64,000 bases of DNA from Ulva prolifera (Eukaryota; Chlorophyta; Ulvophyceae; Ulvales; Ulvaceae): contig CM041196.1 in NCBI GenBank assembly GCA_023078555.1, forward strand, positions 5,095,658-5,159,657. The letters run 5' to 3'. This document shows, in pieces, positions 1 through 11,628 of the stretch. The notes below the pieces were generated by a model that worked only from the letters and a program-made list of their open reading frames with translations, did no database searches and was not told where the DNA came from. Both the position numbers and the translations under genes were made by a program. Numbering within the stretch: position 1 is the first letter of the stretch; each line of letters begins with the position of its first letter.

Positions 1-606
1 ATGCTTTGCGGGACTCGGCCACTGCATGGCACGACGCCGCACCAGGACTCCAGGTGTCAGGATCCACGTCAGCAGATCTCTACATCCAAGCTGGGCGGCG
101 GTGCTGGGCACTCAGCGTACACTCGCCTCGCGGCTGCAGCGCACAAGCCCTCCAAGGGCAAGGCCGCCGCGGAGCGGCCAGCGCTGCTAGCACAGGCCGA
201 GGCCGCGCACAGCGCGGCGTTCAAGGTCCTGTACCCTGGTCCTGTGGCACCTGCTGTGTGCTGTGTGCTGGCCACGCTGTGGTGGCGCCGCAGAGAAGCA
301 TGCTGTGTGCGGCAGGCAGGGGGATGTGCCGCAGCACGTAAGAGGTTGGGGGAGGGGAGGGCGCTCTCTGTTGCCGTTGCGTAGCGCAACGTGCTGCAGG
401 GGCAGCTGATCCACGGGCTGCTGCAGTCTGACCTTGAGTGGCAGCAGGAGACCCAGGGATTCATTGAATGCAATTGCTATTGCCATGTGACCATGATCGA
501 CCAGGCAATTGGGTGGTCAGCCACTTGCCGGCCAGCCACTTGCCGTGCGACTGGCAAATTGGGCAGGGCAAAGGTTCGATCTGCCAATTCTGCCAATTCG
601 AGGTGA
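1..606 (+). CDS. Possible 3' end of an unidentified gene (partial)
   Basis: An open frame runs from base 1 and becomes Ala/Lys-rich near 136-228 (HKPSKGKAAAERPALLAQAE, then HSAAFK). It looks coding up to a possible GTCCTG donor at about 229. A second coding-like piece begins after a TGCAG acceptor near 400 (GQLIHGLLQSDLEWQQ), and its frame closes at a TGA ending at 606. Joining the two keeps phase 0. I do not recognise the family. The 5' part would lie outside the window. The second piece becomes unlike protein after about 480, so the true end is unsure. This may be a chance pair of frames. Confidence 0.25.
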
Positions 607-1423
607 TAATGGCTAGTGCCTCACTGATCCATGTGTTTCACCGATCGCCCGTGGGAGGCTATGATGGCTGTGACGCTGTGAAAACATTTTGTGCAACCGG
701 GGTGCTATGGAGGGAGGGCCGGTGCATTCTGCCCTGTCCCCACCTGTGGCATGGATGACCTGAAGCATGCACTGAAAGCAATTCAGCTGAAGTAAACTCC
801 AGCCCTGGCCCTGTGTGACTCAGGCAGCCTGCCTTCCCTTGATGCTGCAGCTGCAGCCCTTGCTTTCAAAGCAAAAGAAAGACTCCCCGGAGGTACAAAC
901 AACATGTCGCACCACTGTCATGCAGCAGCGGCGATCAACAAAGATGAGTCAGCGCAACTACCATGACGCATCGGTTTGTGGGACGGCGGCTGTTTCGCTG
1001 CTACCGAATTCTGGGGAGGTCGCGATCAAGCGCGCATTCGCAGGACGTTCTGTTAGCACTCTTGCTGAGTTTGCGCTGCAGGTAGGCCCCATTTCGTGGC
1101 TGGCGCATTGCGGGAAGCCCAGCAGGTTTACATGCCACGAGCCCTGGACCCTGGGTGTGGCCGCCTGGACGCCGGCGCGTCGCGCGGCCGCGGCCTGTCA
1201 TAAATCTTGGCGAATTGGATTTAGACCCGTTCTCTCTTTTGTATTTTACGTTTCTTGACGCTTGAGATAGACTGTCGCATGCGTCCAACACGAGCACCCC
1301 GCGGAGTCCCAGCATGGCCATGACAGCTGTATAGCTGCAGCTACAGGCGTTGAGCAGCTTTCGCCGCACAGACGGCACGATGTGTATAGCTGCAGATACA
1401 GGCGTTCAAGCCACTGGCGTTGA

Positions 1424-1443
1424 GCATGCGAGCGCTCGCATGC
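1424..1443. repeat. Perfect 20-base palindrome
   Basis: GCATGCGAGCGCTCGCATGC equals its own reverse complement. The flanking bases do not extend the pairing. It sits in non-coding sequence and is built on the GCATGC hexamer that is common throughout the introns of this window. Confidence 0.85.
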
Positions 1444-1509
1444 GAGCCTTCTTGCGCGCACGAAGTCGTGGTGACACACTCGCATGCGCATCATGGGGTT
1501 TGAACGGTG

Positions 1510-1537
1510 TATCTCAGAGATAGCTATCTCAGAGATA
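1510..1537. repeat. Two tandem copies of a 13-base near-palindrome
   Basis: TATCTCAGAGATA occurs at 1510-1522 and again at 1525-1537, separated by GC. The unit is palindromic apart from its central base. The identical 13-mer occurs once more at 58093-58105, inside the large intron of the arabinosyltransferase gene. Confidence 0.8.
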
Positions 1538-3355
1538 CACGTGGCATGGGTACAAGAGAGTGGACGGCCGCGTACGGACAGGTCTAACAGGACACATGCG
1601 TTGTTTTGTTCTGAAGGTGCATCACCGTCACATCCACACCCACACGAGGACACACCCACGATAGGAACATCCTTGCGTGCTCTGCTTGCTTGATGGGAAG
1701 CGTGAAGCTGTTCCCTGGCAGCAGCAAGAAAGAATGATACACTAGGACACCACCTTGCTACTGCATGGCCATGATTACTTTTCACATGGAGGAATATGTT
1801 TCACCAGGTGTTCAGAAATATTCGTAAGCAACTCATCTGGATTCTGGAACACATGCATAGTTGTGTTTTGTCAGCGAATTGCTGATAGCATTGTGAACAC
1901 AGTACCAAATAGGCTGTAGCATAAGCCATCGGCTCAGCAATTTTCATGCCAACCTGCAGCCAATTTGTAATGATTCTGTCATTTTTATGCAGCATGCGAT
2001 AGGTACAAATCATTGTATGACATGCCCTGAACAGGTGCGATTGAGCCTATGGCTTCAGTGAATGTAATATCATGTGCAGACCGAAGCACAGGAAATGGAG
2101 GAATCAGAGGAATCGTCCGGACCTGAACATTGAGGGACAAGGCGACCAGCCACAGTTTCGATGCATTCTTGCCCGCAGGGTGCACAAGCGTATATATTGT
2201 CGCTGCCACATATTGTCGCTGCCAACCCATAACAAAATTCAATGTCGTGACTGCCCTCGCCACTGTCGACAATGCAACATGCAGCCAGCAAGGAGCAAGT
2301 GAAAACATGACTCATATCATGATGCACAAGCCATGATTCGCAGACGTGCCCACGGCATCGCCAAAGCCTATGCCAACTTCAGGTGCATGAGGCTGGCAGC
2401 CCAATGCAAGTCATCAGGTCAGCTGCTGCATCCTCCCATATTGCATCAGTAGCTGATTCGTGTGGAGAATGTGAACACAAACGGCATGCCCATGGTCTGT
2501 TGACTAGCAGAGTACCACAGCTGAAACGGAAGCAACAGCTAGTGAAAGCGCTGCAGTGATGGACATGTGCGCATGCCACTAGTCAGCTCTTTGCTTGATC
2601 ATGATCATCCTGTCAAAAACTGATATGCAAGCTTTGCAGGATCAGAACATATCATTGTTTGAAGCGGCTCCCACATTCACTTGCACTTCATGCAGTCTAA
2701 TTCTCGGTCATTCAATCTAGCATGTATTCATGTCTAGACAGTTCATACGTGGTGTTTGCATATGAGTAGCTGGCAGCACCAGGAACAGCACAGCAGTGAT
2801 ACGATACGCCACTGCAGTGAGATGACATCAACTACTCCCGCATGGCATGTCATGCCATGCCGGATGCTTCCCAATTCACCTGGTAGACCTGTTCGGAATG
2901 ATCGACACTCTGCCAACACTCCTCACATTTCAAGTATTCCGAAACACATGAAAAACTGTCGATTTTCTTATACTGGAGTCAAGCTCCAGTCAAGCACATG
3001 CCTCGCGTAGCCATGATGCACTGTGCCATCCCGGAGCTGGTAGCACATCACAGGCATCGGTGACACATGCAATAAGGTTTAGAGCTGCGAAAGATGCACA
3101 CGTTGCAGTGGAGTTTGGACTATGCAAACTTCGTTGCCAGTGGCAACTTGCCACATCCCCAACAACCAGCTCCAAGGAGGATTTTCAGGAACACAGTGCT
3201 GGAGAGCGGGGCGCAGTCAACAGCTAGATAGTACACATCACATCAAAGCGGGCGTGCCTGTGTGTGCCAACGATACAGGTGGCGCGCCGGGCAGCACAGC
3301 GAAAGCAGCAAGCAGGTCAAGGACACAAGAACACAAGAACACAAGGCGGGCGTGC

Positions 3356-6300
3356 CTGCGTGTAGCGCTTGTTGTGTGCGACCAGCTTGCCGTTCTTCGC
3401 GGCGCGGTCCACGACGCACACGCGCTGCACCTCCCCGACCTCCGCCGCGTACGCGTCGCCGAACGTGTCCACCAGCGCCGATAGCCGCCGGCTGCGTGCC
3501 TTGACGTCCTGCACCCACACCCTCGTCCCCTCCCGCACCACCACCTCAACGCACACCCCCTGCCACTGTCGCCACACATCGCACCCGGCCACTCTGACTG
3601 TGGCCTGGTGTCACGTCACGAATGTCGTGCGCGCAGATCCTGCGGTGCTGCCTGACTCTCCGGTATCGTCGTTGTAACATGTCGCACATGTGTAGCGCGA
3701 CGTACAGCGGTGCCTGGCGCAAGCCTTAACAATGCATGTAGACCACGGAGATGTTGGACAATCTCTGGCCCACCTACAAGAGAGACAAAACTCCACTGTT
3801 CCGGCCCACGGTTTAATGCAATAGTAACGGCCTACTGCTGCTACTGGCCCTGTACTCAGCCCAGTACAGGGCCAGGATGTACTCAGCCCTCCAGTGTCCT
3901 TTGGTACAGCCACACCGCAGCAGCCAACCGTTTCAGGGCAGTGGGCCGCACGGCTTCTGTAGACCATGTGCCACAGCACGCAGCACACAGCATGCGAGGC
4001 CGGAGGGGCGCACCTGCGACCGGACCTTCCGCATGCGTGCCGCCGGGGTGCCGGGGCGCGGGTAGAACTGGCTGATGTGGGTGTGCGAGAAGCGGTAGCG
4101 CGCGACGAGCGCCAGCGTCTCCTCAAAGTCGGCGTCGGTCTCGCCCGGGAAGCCGCAGATGATGTCCGTCGCGAGCTGCACGCCCGGCACGAGCTCGAGC
4201 AGCGTGTCGGCGCACCGCCGAAACTCCGCGGCAGTGTACTCCCGGTTCATCGCGGCCAGCACCGCGTCGGAGCCGGCCTGGACGGGGAGGTGGAGGTAGG
4301 CGAAGACGGAGGGATGGCACAGCGCGCGCGCGATGGCGGGCAGGTGCTCGAGGATGAACGGCGGATTCGTCATGCCGACGCGGAGGCGCACGCGGCCGTC
4401 CGGGGGGAGCTCGGCGATGAGCAGCTCCAGCAGCGCCGGCAGGTCTGCACGCATGCGGGGCATGCACAAGACGATCACGCTTGTGTGGGGGCACACGCGC
4501 AGCCCCGCCGACCGGTGGCTGTCGCTGGTCGGGGCTCCCCAGGCGCACGCTGTGGGTGATGTAGTGCAAACTGTGAACGTGCCAGCGAGGGCTGTGGGCG
4601 ACACCGAGCCCGTTGGAATCTTTCACGGGAGCTCAGCCAAAGCACTTGGAGCGTCTCGTGCATTGCGCCAGAACGCGAATTTGCCACGAACAAACAAAAA
4701 TAATGTGACAGGACAAAAGCACGCCAATCACGTCTAGCGCCAATCACGTCTAGCGGAGCTCAGCCAAAGCGCTCGGAGCATCTTGTGCATTGCACCAGAC
4801 AGCGACTTTGGCAACAACAACACCAACACCAACACCAACACCAACACCAACACCAACACCAACACCAACACCAACAACAACACCAACAACAATCAGGAAT
4901 AGTGATTGGATAGAAGACGCACCGGTGCCGATGTCTCGGCCGTACGCGCCCGTGTCCTCCGACGACAGCCACACCTCCCGCACCGCGGGGTCCTCGACGG
5001 CGGAGCGCAGCCGCGCGACGAGGGCCTCCGGCGCGTAGCTGCCGAGGTGGCCGCGCGCGTGCTTCGTCTTGCAGTACGTGCACGCCCCGAGGCAGCCCGT
5101 GGAGAGGGGCAGCACCTCGACGTGGCGGTTGCGGCGCACCTTCGGCAGGTCGAGCGCCGGGAGCTCCTTCTTCGCAAGCAGCGCGACCGCGTTGCCCGCG
5201 AGCGTCTGCTCCACGACGTCGACGATGCGGTCGATCTGGGTCACGCCGATGACGGAGATGCCCTGCGCGCGCATGCATGCGTGTGGCGGGTGCGGGGCGG
5301 GGAGGGCGGGGCGTGTGTAGCGTGCAGTGTTGGTTCGTCGGGCCCCACACAAGGAGCAAGTCCGAATATGCGGGCCTAGTTTCTGTACGGCAGCCCCGGA
5401 AATGCTGCAAGGCGATCCAGCAGTGGTGGCGTGGGGAGCCCCCCTGGGGACCTGGGGTGGAGGGCTGCTGGGTCAGCCTGGCGTGGCGGGGGGGAATGAC
5501 GCGAGCAAACGGCAGATGGTGTGTTTGAAATGTGATGGCTGGACAGATGTGGGTGCTGGTTATGTGGCTTGCGAAGGCTGGGTGTGTGTAGGAAGGGAAG
5601 GGGGCTGGCCTCCCACTTGGGAGGGTTGCAGCTGACGCCAGTGCGCTGGCCACGCTGAGCTGGAAACGGAAAGGTAGTGGAGACATGTGAAAAAACCTGG
5701 TGTGCTATGGGTGGCAATGTAGTGGTCGGGCGGGGTTCATGGTGGCAATTCATGGGAGTGGTAGCTGATTGCACAAGTCGAGAGCACAGGTGGTCCGAAG
5801 CATACGTGTGAGATGGGTGTGGGAGCTGCAATCAAAGCAGATTACTCCGAAGTGTGCTGCAGGTGGAGATTGGTTGCAGGAGAGGGGAGCATGGTTGTGT
5901 CGAGCGAGATGTGCCACATGGAATGCAGTGTCGTTGTAGTGTAGTTGCTTGCGGAGTGTTCCAGGGAAGGTGTGGTGCAGCTTGAGCTATGGGCGAAGAT
6001 GCTCACCTCGAGATCTTTGGACTTTTTGTCGCCCTGAGGGACGCAGCCTGCAACTACGAGAGGAATGCTGTGCGCCTTGGCCTCATTGATAGCTGTAGCC
6101 ATCTGGGACTGGCTGGGACTCTTCACTGTGCAGCTGTTGATCACCCACAGATCTGCGGACAGCCGGTTTTCTGCATCTTCTTCTGTAATGAGTCTGCAGG
6201 GGGGCAGAAACGTGGATCAGCGGGCAGGGAGCCCGCGAGGCTGAGGTTGAGAGTGTATCTGGACTCGGGCTAAGTGTGAACAGGCCCCTGCATGCATACC

Positions 6301-6556
6301 TGTATCCATACGACTGCAAGATCCCCATCATATACTCCGAGTCGCTCTGGTTGTGTGAGCAGCCAAACGTCTTGACATATATTGCTTGCGCCCCCGGTAC
6401 ACGGCGCCTGGTCTCCTCATCTACGTCAGGAGCAACATGATCCGGTGTCGACACAGCCAGGGGCTGCACATCAGTTCTTGGATTTCTGGTGTCGATTGAG
6501 ATTGGCGGAGCATCTTCAATGTCGTCAATGCCGCTTTCGCACACTGCAACGCTCAT
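3356..6556 (-). CDS. CDKAL1: CDKAL1-type threonylcarbamoyladenosine tRNA methylthiotransferase (3' end unresolved)
   Basis: Radical-SAM enzyme expected to add a methylthio group to t6A37 of tRNA-Lys(UUU), improving decoding of AAA/AAG. Exons (minus strand): 6556-6300, 6193-6007, 5262-4923, 4444-4014, 3508-3356; phases agree at every join (456 codons). The N-terminal MTTase domain has all three cluster cysteines ([30 protein letters not shown]). The radical-SAM core has the CX3CX2C motif [12 protein letters not shown], followed by LPVQAGSD and [13 protein letters not shown]. The SCTVKSPS signature favours the eukaryotic/archaeal CDKAL1 class over bacterial MiaB or RimO. The last exon found ends at HNKRYTQ, where the TRAM domain should begin, next to a CAG|GCACGC junction that I read as a GC-AG intron. 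Reading through it gives a stop after 12 more codons. No TRAM exon or C-terminal membrane anchor was found. Confidence 0.9.
4628..4817. repeat. Imperfect tandem duplication in CDKAL1 intron 3
   Basis: A unit of about 60 bases starting GGAGCTCAGCCAAAGC occurs at 4628 and again at 4755, about 127 bases apart, with scattered substitutions. Between them GCCAATCACGTCTAGC is repeated exactly, head to tail (4723-4738 and 4739-4754). Everything lies inside the intron between exons 3 and 4. Confidence 0.8.
4811..4893. repeat. CAACAC/CAACAA microsatellite
   Basis: About 80 bases of uninterrupted 3- and 6-base units (CAACAC with some CAACAA). On the coding strand it is a GTTGGT repeat starting about 30 bases after the donor site of CDKAL1 intron 3, so its length is probably variable but does not touch coding sequence. 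Confidence 0.9.
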
Positions 6557-7869
6557 GTCGTGTGATAGCTGGTAGCGACTAACGCAGCGAACAAATGATC
6601 AGCGTGGAGGTCACACACCAGGGAGATCTCCTATCTATCACATCGCTTTTTGCTGTGACTTCACGGCGGGCGATGCATCCTCACTCGCGTACGTAGAACA
6701 CTGTACAGCACTGAGCAACACAAGAAATTTGCCGACATATCGAAGCAAATGAGCTGCGAAGGACTGGAACTTCCCGACGCAGTCCACGAGACAGCATGTC
6801 CACTTCCTCGACGATCTCAATGTTATTTGTGGAATGCCCCTTGTTATGTATGCGCTAGATGTCACCGTTCAAAATCGCAGAGCCCGCCCCGCGTCGTTGT
6901 GTTACAATCCACGCCAGCACGAAGTGAACTTTTTTTGACACCAATAACAGTTCTAACGCATGTACATCTCACGTATATCCTGTTGTTTAAGGGTATGCAA
7001 AGCTTGCGCTTGCTGCGTGAGGAGCAGATCTTAGTCGTGGTCACTGGAACAGCTGGTACTGCAGAGTGATACTGGGATCAGAAAGTTGTTGGCGCGCAGG
7101 TGCCCTCACACAGGAGATGATTATGATGGTCTTATAATGTTCCCTCCCTTTGAGGTGCTGATCATATTGTTCAAGGTCTGCCTTGCCTCCGCCGGACCAT
7201 GGTCGTGGTTCATGTTTCCTGTGAGAAGGTGTGCAAGTAATGTGCGCCAGCATACAGGTGTTTGAATTACAAGAGTGAAACAGCGTGTGTACAAGGAGGC
7301 TTGCGACCAATGCGCTGCAGAAGTCTTACACGCTTACGTGTGTGTCAGGCTGGACGTCGTTTCAGCGAGCCACGGGGCACATTCGTTAGCGCTTTCGCAA
7401 GAGGACGGTCACACTATGGCGCAAAAGCTCGAATGTCATCAGCAGAGACCATGTTCCATACTGCTATGCATGTCAGAGAGCGCTATTTTGCCCTGTCCGC
7501 ACGAGCGCAACCAGACGAATCGGCGAAGCTGGAGACGCTGGAGCATGCAGCAAACGGCAAGGAGCATCCTGCAGTCGCTGCATATCGTAATGAAAGGTGT
7601 GACGGACTGGCCGGATGACCGTTCAGTGGCTCTCCGCAGCTGTCCAATGAGCTTTTCCAGTGCAACCATGGCACCTGCTGGGCACCGCTGTCAACATGCT
7701 GTGACCACACACACAACTCGCGTTCATCATTTGCTTGCTTAAGTAAGTGTCTTACCAATTTTTTATTTTGATGATCATACCACCTGCTTTATAGATACAC
7801 ATCGGCCAAAGTCATGATCCATGGCTGGCACCAAACATGCCACAGAATTGAATTCTGAGGTGTTTGCAG
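6557..7869. other. Divergent intergenic region, CDKAL1 / patatin-like
   Basis: Contains the 5' flank of the CDKAL1-type gene and must hold the missing first exon or exons of the plus-strand patatin-like gene. The first patatin exon I can read opens at a TTTGCAG acceptor and needs two upstream bases. I could not choose a start exon. No other gene is recognisable. Confidence 0.5.
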
Positions 7870-9668
7870 CCTGGCCTTCGGCTTTTCTGCCGGAGGCTTG
7901 ATGTTTCCCTACTACATTGGCATCGTATCCAGTCTACATGACCTGGGCATCATCCAGAAATCCAAGACGCCATTGGCTGGAGCTTCAGCGGGATCTCTGA
8001 TTGCAGCGTGCTACCATGCGGGCGTCTCTTCGGAGCTGTTGATGGACGCAACACTAGAGAACGCCGAATCCTTACGGAAAACTGGCACCTTCCGCAAGCT
8101 GGGCCTCTCTCTCGAGACCGTGCTAAATAAGTATCTGCCAGATGATGCGCACGAGGCATGCAATGGTGCTGCACATATCGCCATCACCACGGTGTCCACA
8201 CGTGCGACCCCAACAGCTCCATACAGCTCAGCAGGCTCCCGGCTCATTGACCAGAGCTGCTCACACCATGCACCCCTGACATGTACAGCTACCGGAGCCT
8301 GCTATGCTCTTCCTGAGCAGCCTGGGCACAGCTGCTCCATCCCACGGCCAAGGTCTGTCACGTCAGGCCTGGTCAACAGGGGCCTTTGAGCTCTGCTGCG
8401 CTGTCCTTCATCCTGCAGAAGCCCAGCTAGCTGCGCGAAAAGGCCTCCTAGAGCGTCGCCACCGCCGTTGACGCTGTCAGCTTGCAAGCTCGCATGCGTG
8501 TTGAACCTGGTCCCGAGATGGCTATGTGCTGGTGAAGTGAGTCGACAATGCACTCTGCAGCCACTCCTCCGGAGTGCCAACCTGGTCAACATGCTTCTGC
8601 CTTGAGGCTCCCACAAGGGCCCTGTCCCCCGGGTTCTGCCACAGCCAAGGCACCATGCTCAACCACATGGCTGTTGGCAACTGCGTGCCGCAGACCTGCC
8701 CCATGCAGGCCCCCCTGCGCTCCTGGCATCATCTCCACTATCTCCCGGTGCCCCAGTTTTTTTTTTCTTCAGTCGTGCTGACCCCACCAGCACAGCCTGT
8801 CAGAATTTTTTAGTTTTTTAGGTGATTCCCTGGGGCAAAGAATGCTCACTGGGGCCTGCATGCAGAGATCCGTTCAGAGATCGTGTCGCAGTTCGAGTCC
8901 AAGCAGGACCTGATAGATGCGCTGCTCACGTCTTGCCACATCCCGCTGTACGCTAATGGCACCCTCACCCGCAACTTCCGGGGGGCCGCGGCGATGGATG
9001 GGGGCATCTTCAACTTCCTGCCCGTGCCCCCCGGGGCCGACTACGCCACCCGCGTCTGCTGCTTCCCCTCCAAGAACTTCACCATTGTGCGTCTCCATTC
9101 CCCAGAGGCGCTCCTCGCGCGGGCTCCTGTAATGCGGCGTGCATGCATATATGCCATGCATTCACACGCTGGCTGCTATTCCGCAATACGGTACGTATAC
9201 GTCTGCCCAATCCTTGTGAGTGGCTTGGGTGGAGTGGAAGAACCTCTAGAAGAAACGGTGCGGATGGGTTGAACGCTGCGCGGTGCTGCCTGAACAGGCG
9301 TTGCAGCTGCCATTGACGCCGGCCTGATCTGACTTTCATGCATGCCCCCATCATGCATGCCTCGCCAGATTTTGACTCCATGCATGGGGTGGCGTACATG
9401 GACTCTTTGAGCATTCACATGAACATTTGCGCGAGCCCAGCACACTCATGCTCACCATGCGTGCGCAGGCTGGCAACGTGCACGTGTCGCCAGACTGCTT
9501 TGACAGCACGTGGTCGGACATCCCGCTTTCGACGCTGCTGTCGTGGGCGCTGCGGCCGGCGACGGACGAGGTGCTGTGGCAGCTGCACGCGAAGGGCCGC
9601 GCCGACGCGGCGGCGTGGGCGCGCCTCACCGGAGTCGGCGACGCCGCCGCCCCGGACGTCGATGACTG
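7870..9668 (+). CDS. Patatin-like phospholipase / acyl hydrolase (core exons; both ends missing)
   Basis: Serine acyl hydrolase of the patatin fold, expected to cleave acyl groups from phospho- or galactolipids, or from triacylglycerol. Exons: 7870-8201, 8866-9086, 9469-9668; phases agree (251 codons). Exon 1 has the glycine-rich oxyanion loop (GFSAGGLMFPYY) and the nucleophile motif GASAGS. Exon 2 has LLTSCHIPLY and MDGGIFNF, whose DGG supplies the catalytic Asp of the Ser-Asp dyad. Exon 3 (DCFDSTWSDIPLS, then a Trp/Ala-rich stretch) resembles the tail of algal and plant patatin-like proteins. The N-terminus before LAFGFSAGG and the end after DVDDW are not found: exon 3 stops in phase 2 at a GTACCG donor just before a poly-C tract. 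Exon 1 uses an atypical CAC|GTGCGA donor chosen to keep frame. Confidence 0.82.
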
Positions 9669-11628
9669 GTACCGGCATGCCACCCCCCCTTCTCCCCCCC
9701 CCCCCCCCCCCCCCCCCCTTCCTCGTGTCTATTGTTTGCCCACCCCATCACACATGTGGCATGGTGCCTGTCGGCCTTCAAGTCCTTGCAGGAGGGCATA
9801 TGTGTCTGTACATGTACGCATGGACAGCTGCCGGGTATTGTAGCCATGCGCGGCCCAAAGAATTGCTCAGATTAGATCACAAGTGGGCGTGTGATACAGT
9901 CTGCTGTACCAGAGGTCACCGCACGCCATTGCAACTCAATCTGTGTGATGGAAAGGACTGTACTAGAGCACGATAGCAGTACATGTAAAGGCATGGCCCC
10001 AGCATTTTGCCATCCCCGCTGCCACATTACAAACGAAAGTGGCGCCACATGCGGTTGTGCAGAGCTGTTCTGACACAGGCGGGGCCTGTAGGTACAACGT
10101 CCTGCATGAGGCCGTCAACGTCCGGCCCCCGATCATGACAGTGGAAGACGAGAAGTGATGTGTCAGCTGCCCCACTGGCAAGCACCTTGGGCGCAGTCAA
10201 GTACGGCGTCAGCACCAGTCTCTCCTAGGAAAGGTCATGTGTGCGCATGACTGGATCAAGTCTCTGATAGGATCGTTTTGTAACGATGCTGCTGAGACTG
10301 ATTTGGCAGGCGTGAACTGCTATGCGTGTGCTGATGGCGATGCGGATGCCACTTGCCTTGCGCTGTATTCCGCTGCTCTCCACTGTCAGTCCACTCAAGC
10401 CACACGGCGGCAGTCATCAGCCATACTCATCTGCGTTCCGTGCAGCATTGCACAAGTAGTTGTTTCATGATGATCTTCTGGCGGTGCATCTTGCTCGTCC
10501 ATGGCACAACAAGTATGTGCAGTAAGCATGCTTTATTTGTGCAGCATCGCAAATTTCAGAAATGATTCATGCATGCCTGAAGACATAGCTATGGTCACAT
10601 GGAATTGGCCTGTGGTCATGTCAATCTGAGCTGTCCAGGTCATGTGAAGGTTATATCCTGATGAATTTCCTATCTGCTTCAAGTTGAACCTGGCAGCTTT
10701 GGCATGCCCTATCAGGAAGTGACCGTCAGTTCGTTCAGCTCGTATGTCAACCTGCATCGGCCATGAACAGATTGTAGGACTGCTCAGGAGCGTCTTGCGG
10801 AAGCGTTTTAGAGACTGGGTGAAGGAACCCGGCCTAGACCAGGCTGTGGCTGCATTCAAAGCGCGGCACAACAGTTCAGCCACCTGTGGGATGCCATGTG
10901 CGTTCGGTTGGTGCTGAACATCCGGGTGCAGGCAGCACCAAACCGGCAGAGGCCACAAGCACCTCTCCGATAGCAAGCCACCACTTGTCTGATGCCAGTG
11001 AGAGAACATCAATGCTGAATACAGCATATGGCTTCAGCTTTGGTCATGTACAGAGCCCCACTTCGTCGTTGGCCCTGCCCATTGTGGCTTTGCGCATCTG
11101 GCATCGATGACCAGTCAGCTGGAAAGCCTCGTGAACTTTGACACAGAGACGCATTAACAGACGCGGGTGGCAGAAAGGGGTCCGCGGCGGAATCACGCTC
11201 TCCCGGATCCACTTGAAATGTTTCGCTGGAGGTACCCGCTTTGTACAGGCGGAGCCGCGCAGGATCGAGTGGTAGTGACAGGATGGCAAGGCATAGTATC
11301 CACAACTCTTCAGTAAGTGTGAAGAGACTCAATGTTTGCCCGCATCTCGGGCGATCACCTCCATGTAGGGAGTCGGACTGCCAAACAAGCAACGGTGCTG
11401 CGTCACGGACCGCAAGCCACTTTGCCAGCACCTCTTCGCAAGCGCCAGTTCCGCATAGAAGAGCATATCACAGCATCGAAAAGGTGGACTCGGCATTTTC
11501 ATATTGTCAACGGGTACAGAGATGTTTGGCACTCGCACGCGCCTGTGTCAGCGCGCGTCTGCCTCGCTTCTATCGCAGGCTGTGCCGTGCGCTTGAACGG
11601 TTCCCATCTGAAGGCGCAATTGGTGAGC
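9669..11628. other. Interval with no recognised gene
   Basis: Should contain the 3' end of the patatin-like gene. Apart from the poly-C tract, only short frames of mixed composition are present and none shows a family motif. I see no repeat longer than about 20 bases. Confidence 0.45.
9694..9718 (+). repeat. Poly-C tract (25 C)
   Basis: An unbroken run of 25 C, preceded by shorter C runs, begins about 25 bases after the last patatin exon. The opposite strand is poly-G and could form a quadruplex. Its exact length may be a sequencing artefact. Confidence 0.85.

Larger units (their letters stand above)
607..3355. other. Interval with no recognised gene
   Basis: No frame here shows a family I know. 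The interval should contain the missing 3' exons of the minus-strand CDKAL1-type gene, but I could not find a TRAM-like exon. It holds several short repeats: two copies of a 23-base unit (GTATAGCTGCAG-N-TACAGGCGTT) near 1330 and 1383, the palindromes at 1424 and 1510, and a tandem TATTGTCGCTGCCA unit near 2195-2225. Confidence 0.5.

Noticed and set aside
4760-5686. 308-codon minus-strand frame
   Set aside because: Alternate frame over CDKAL1 exon 3 plus the translated microsatellite. The frame containing the radical-SAM cysteines is the real one.
9694-9718. Poly-C tract as a coding proline run
   Set aside because: The patatin frame has a good donor before it, and the run follows non-family sequence.
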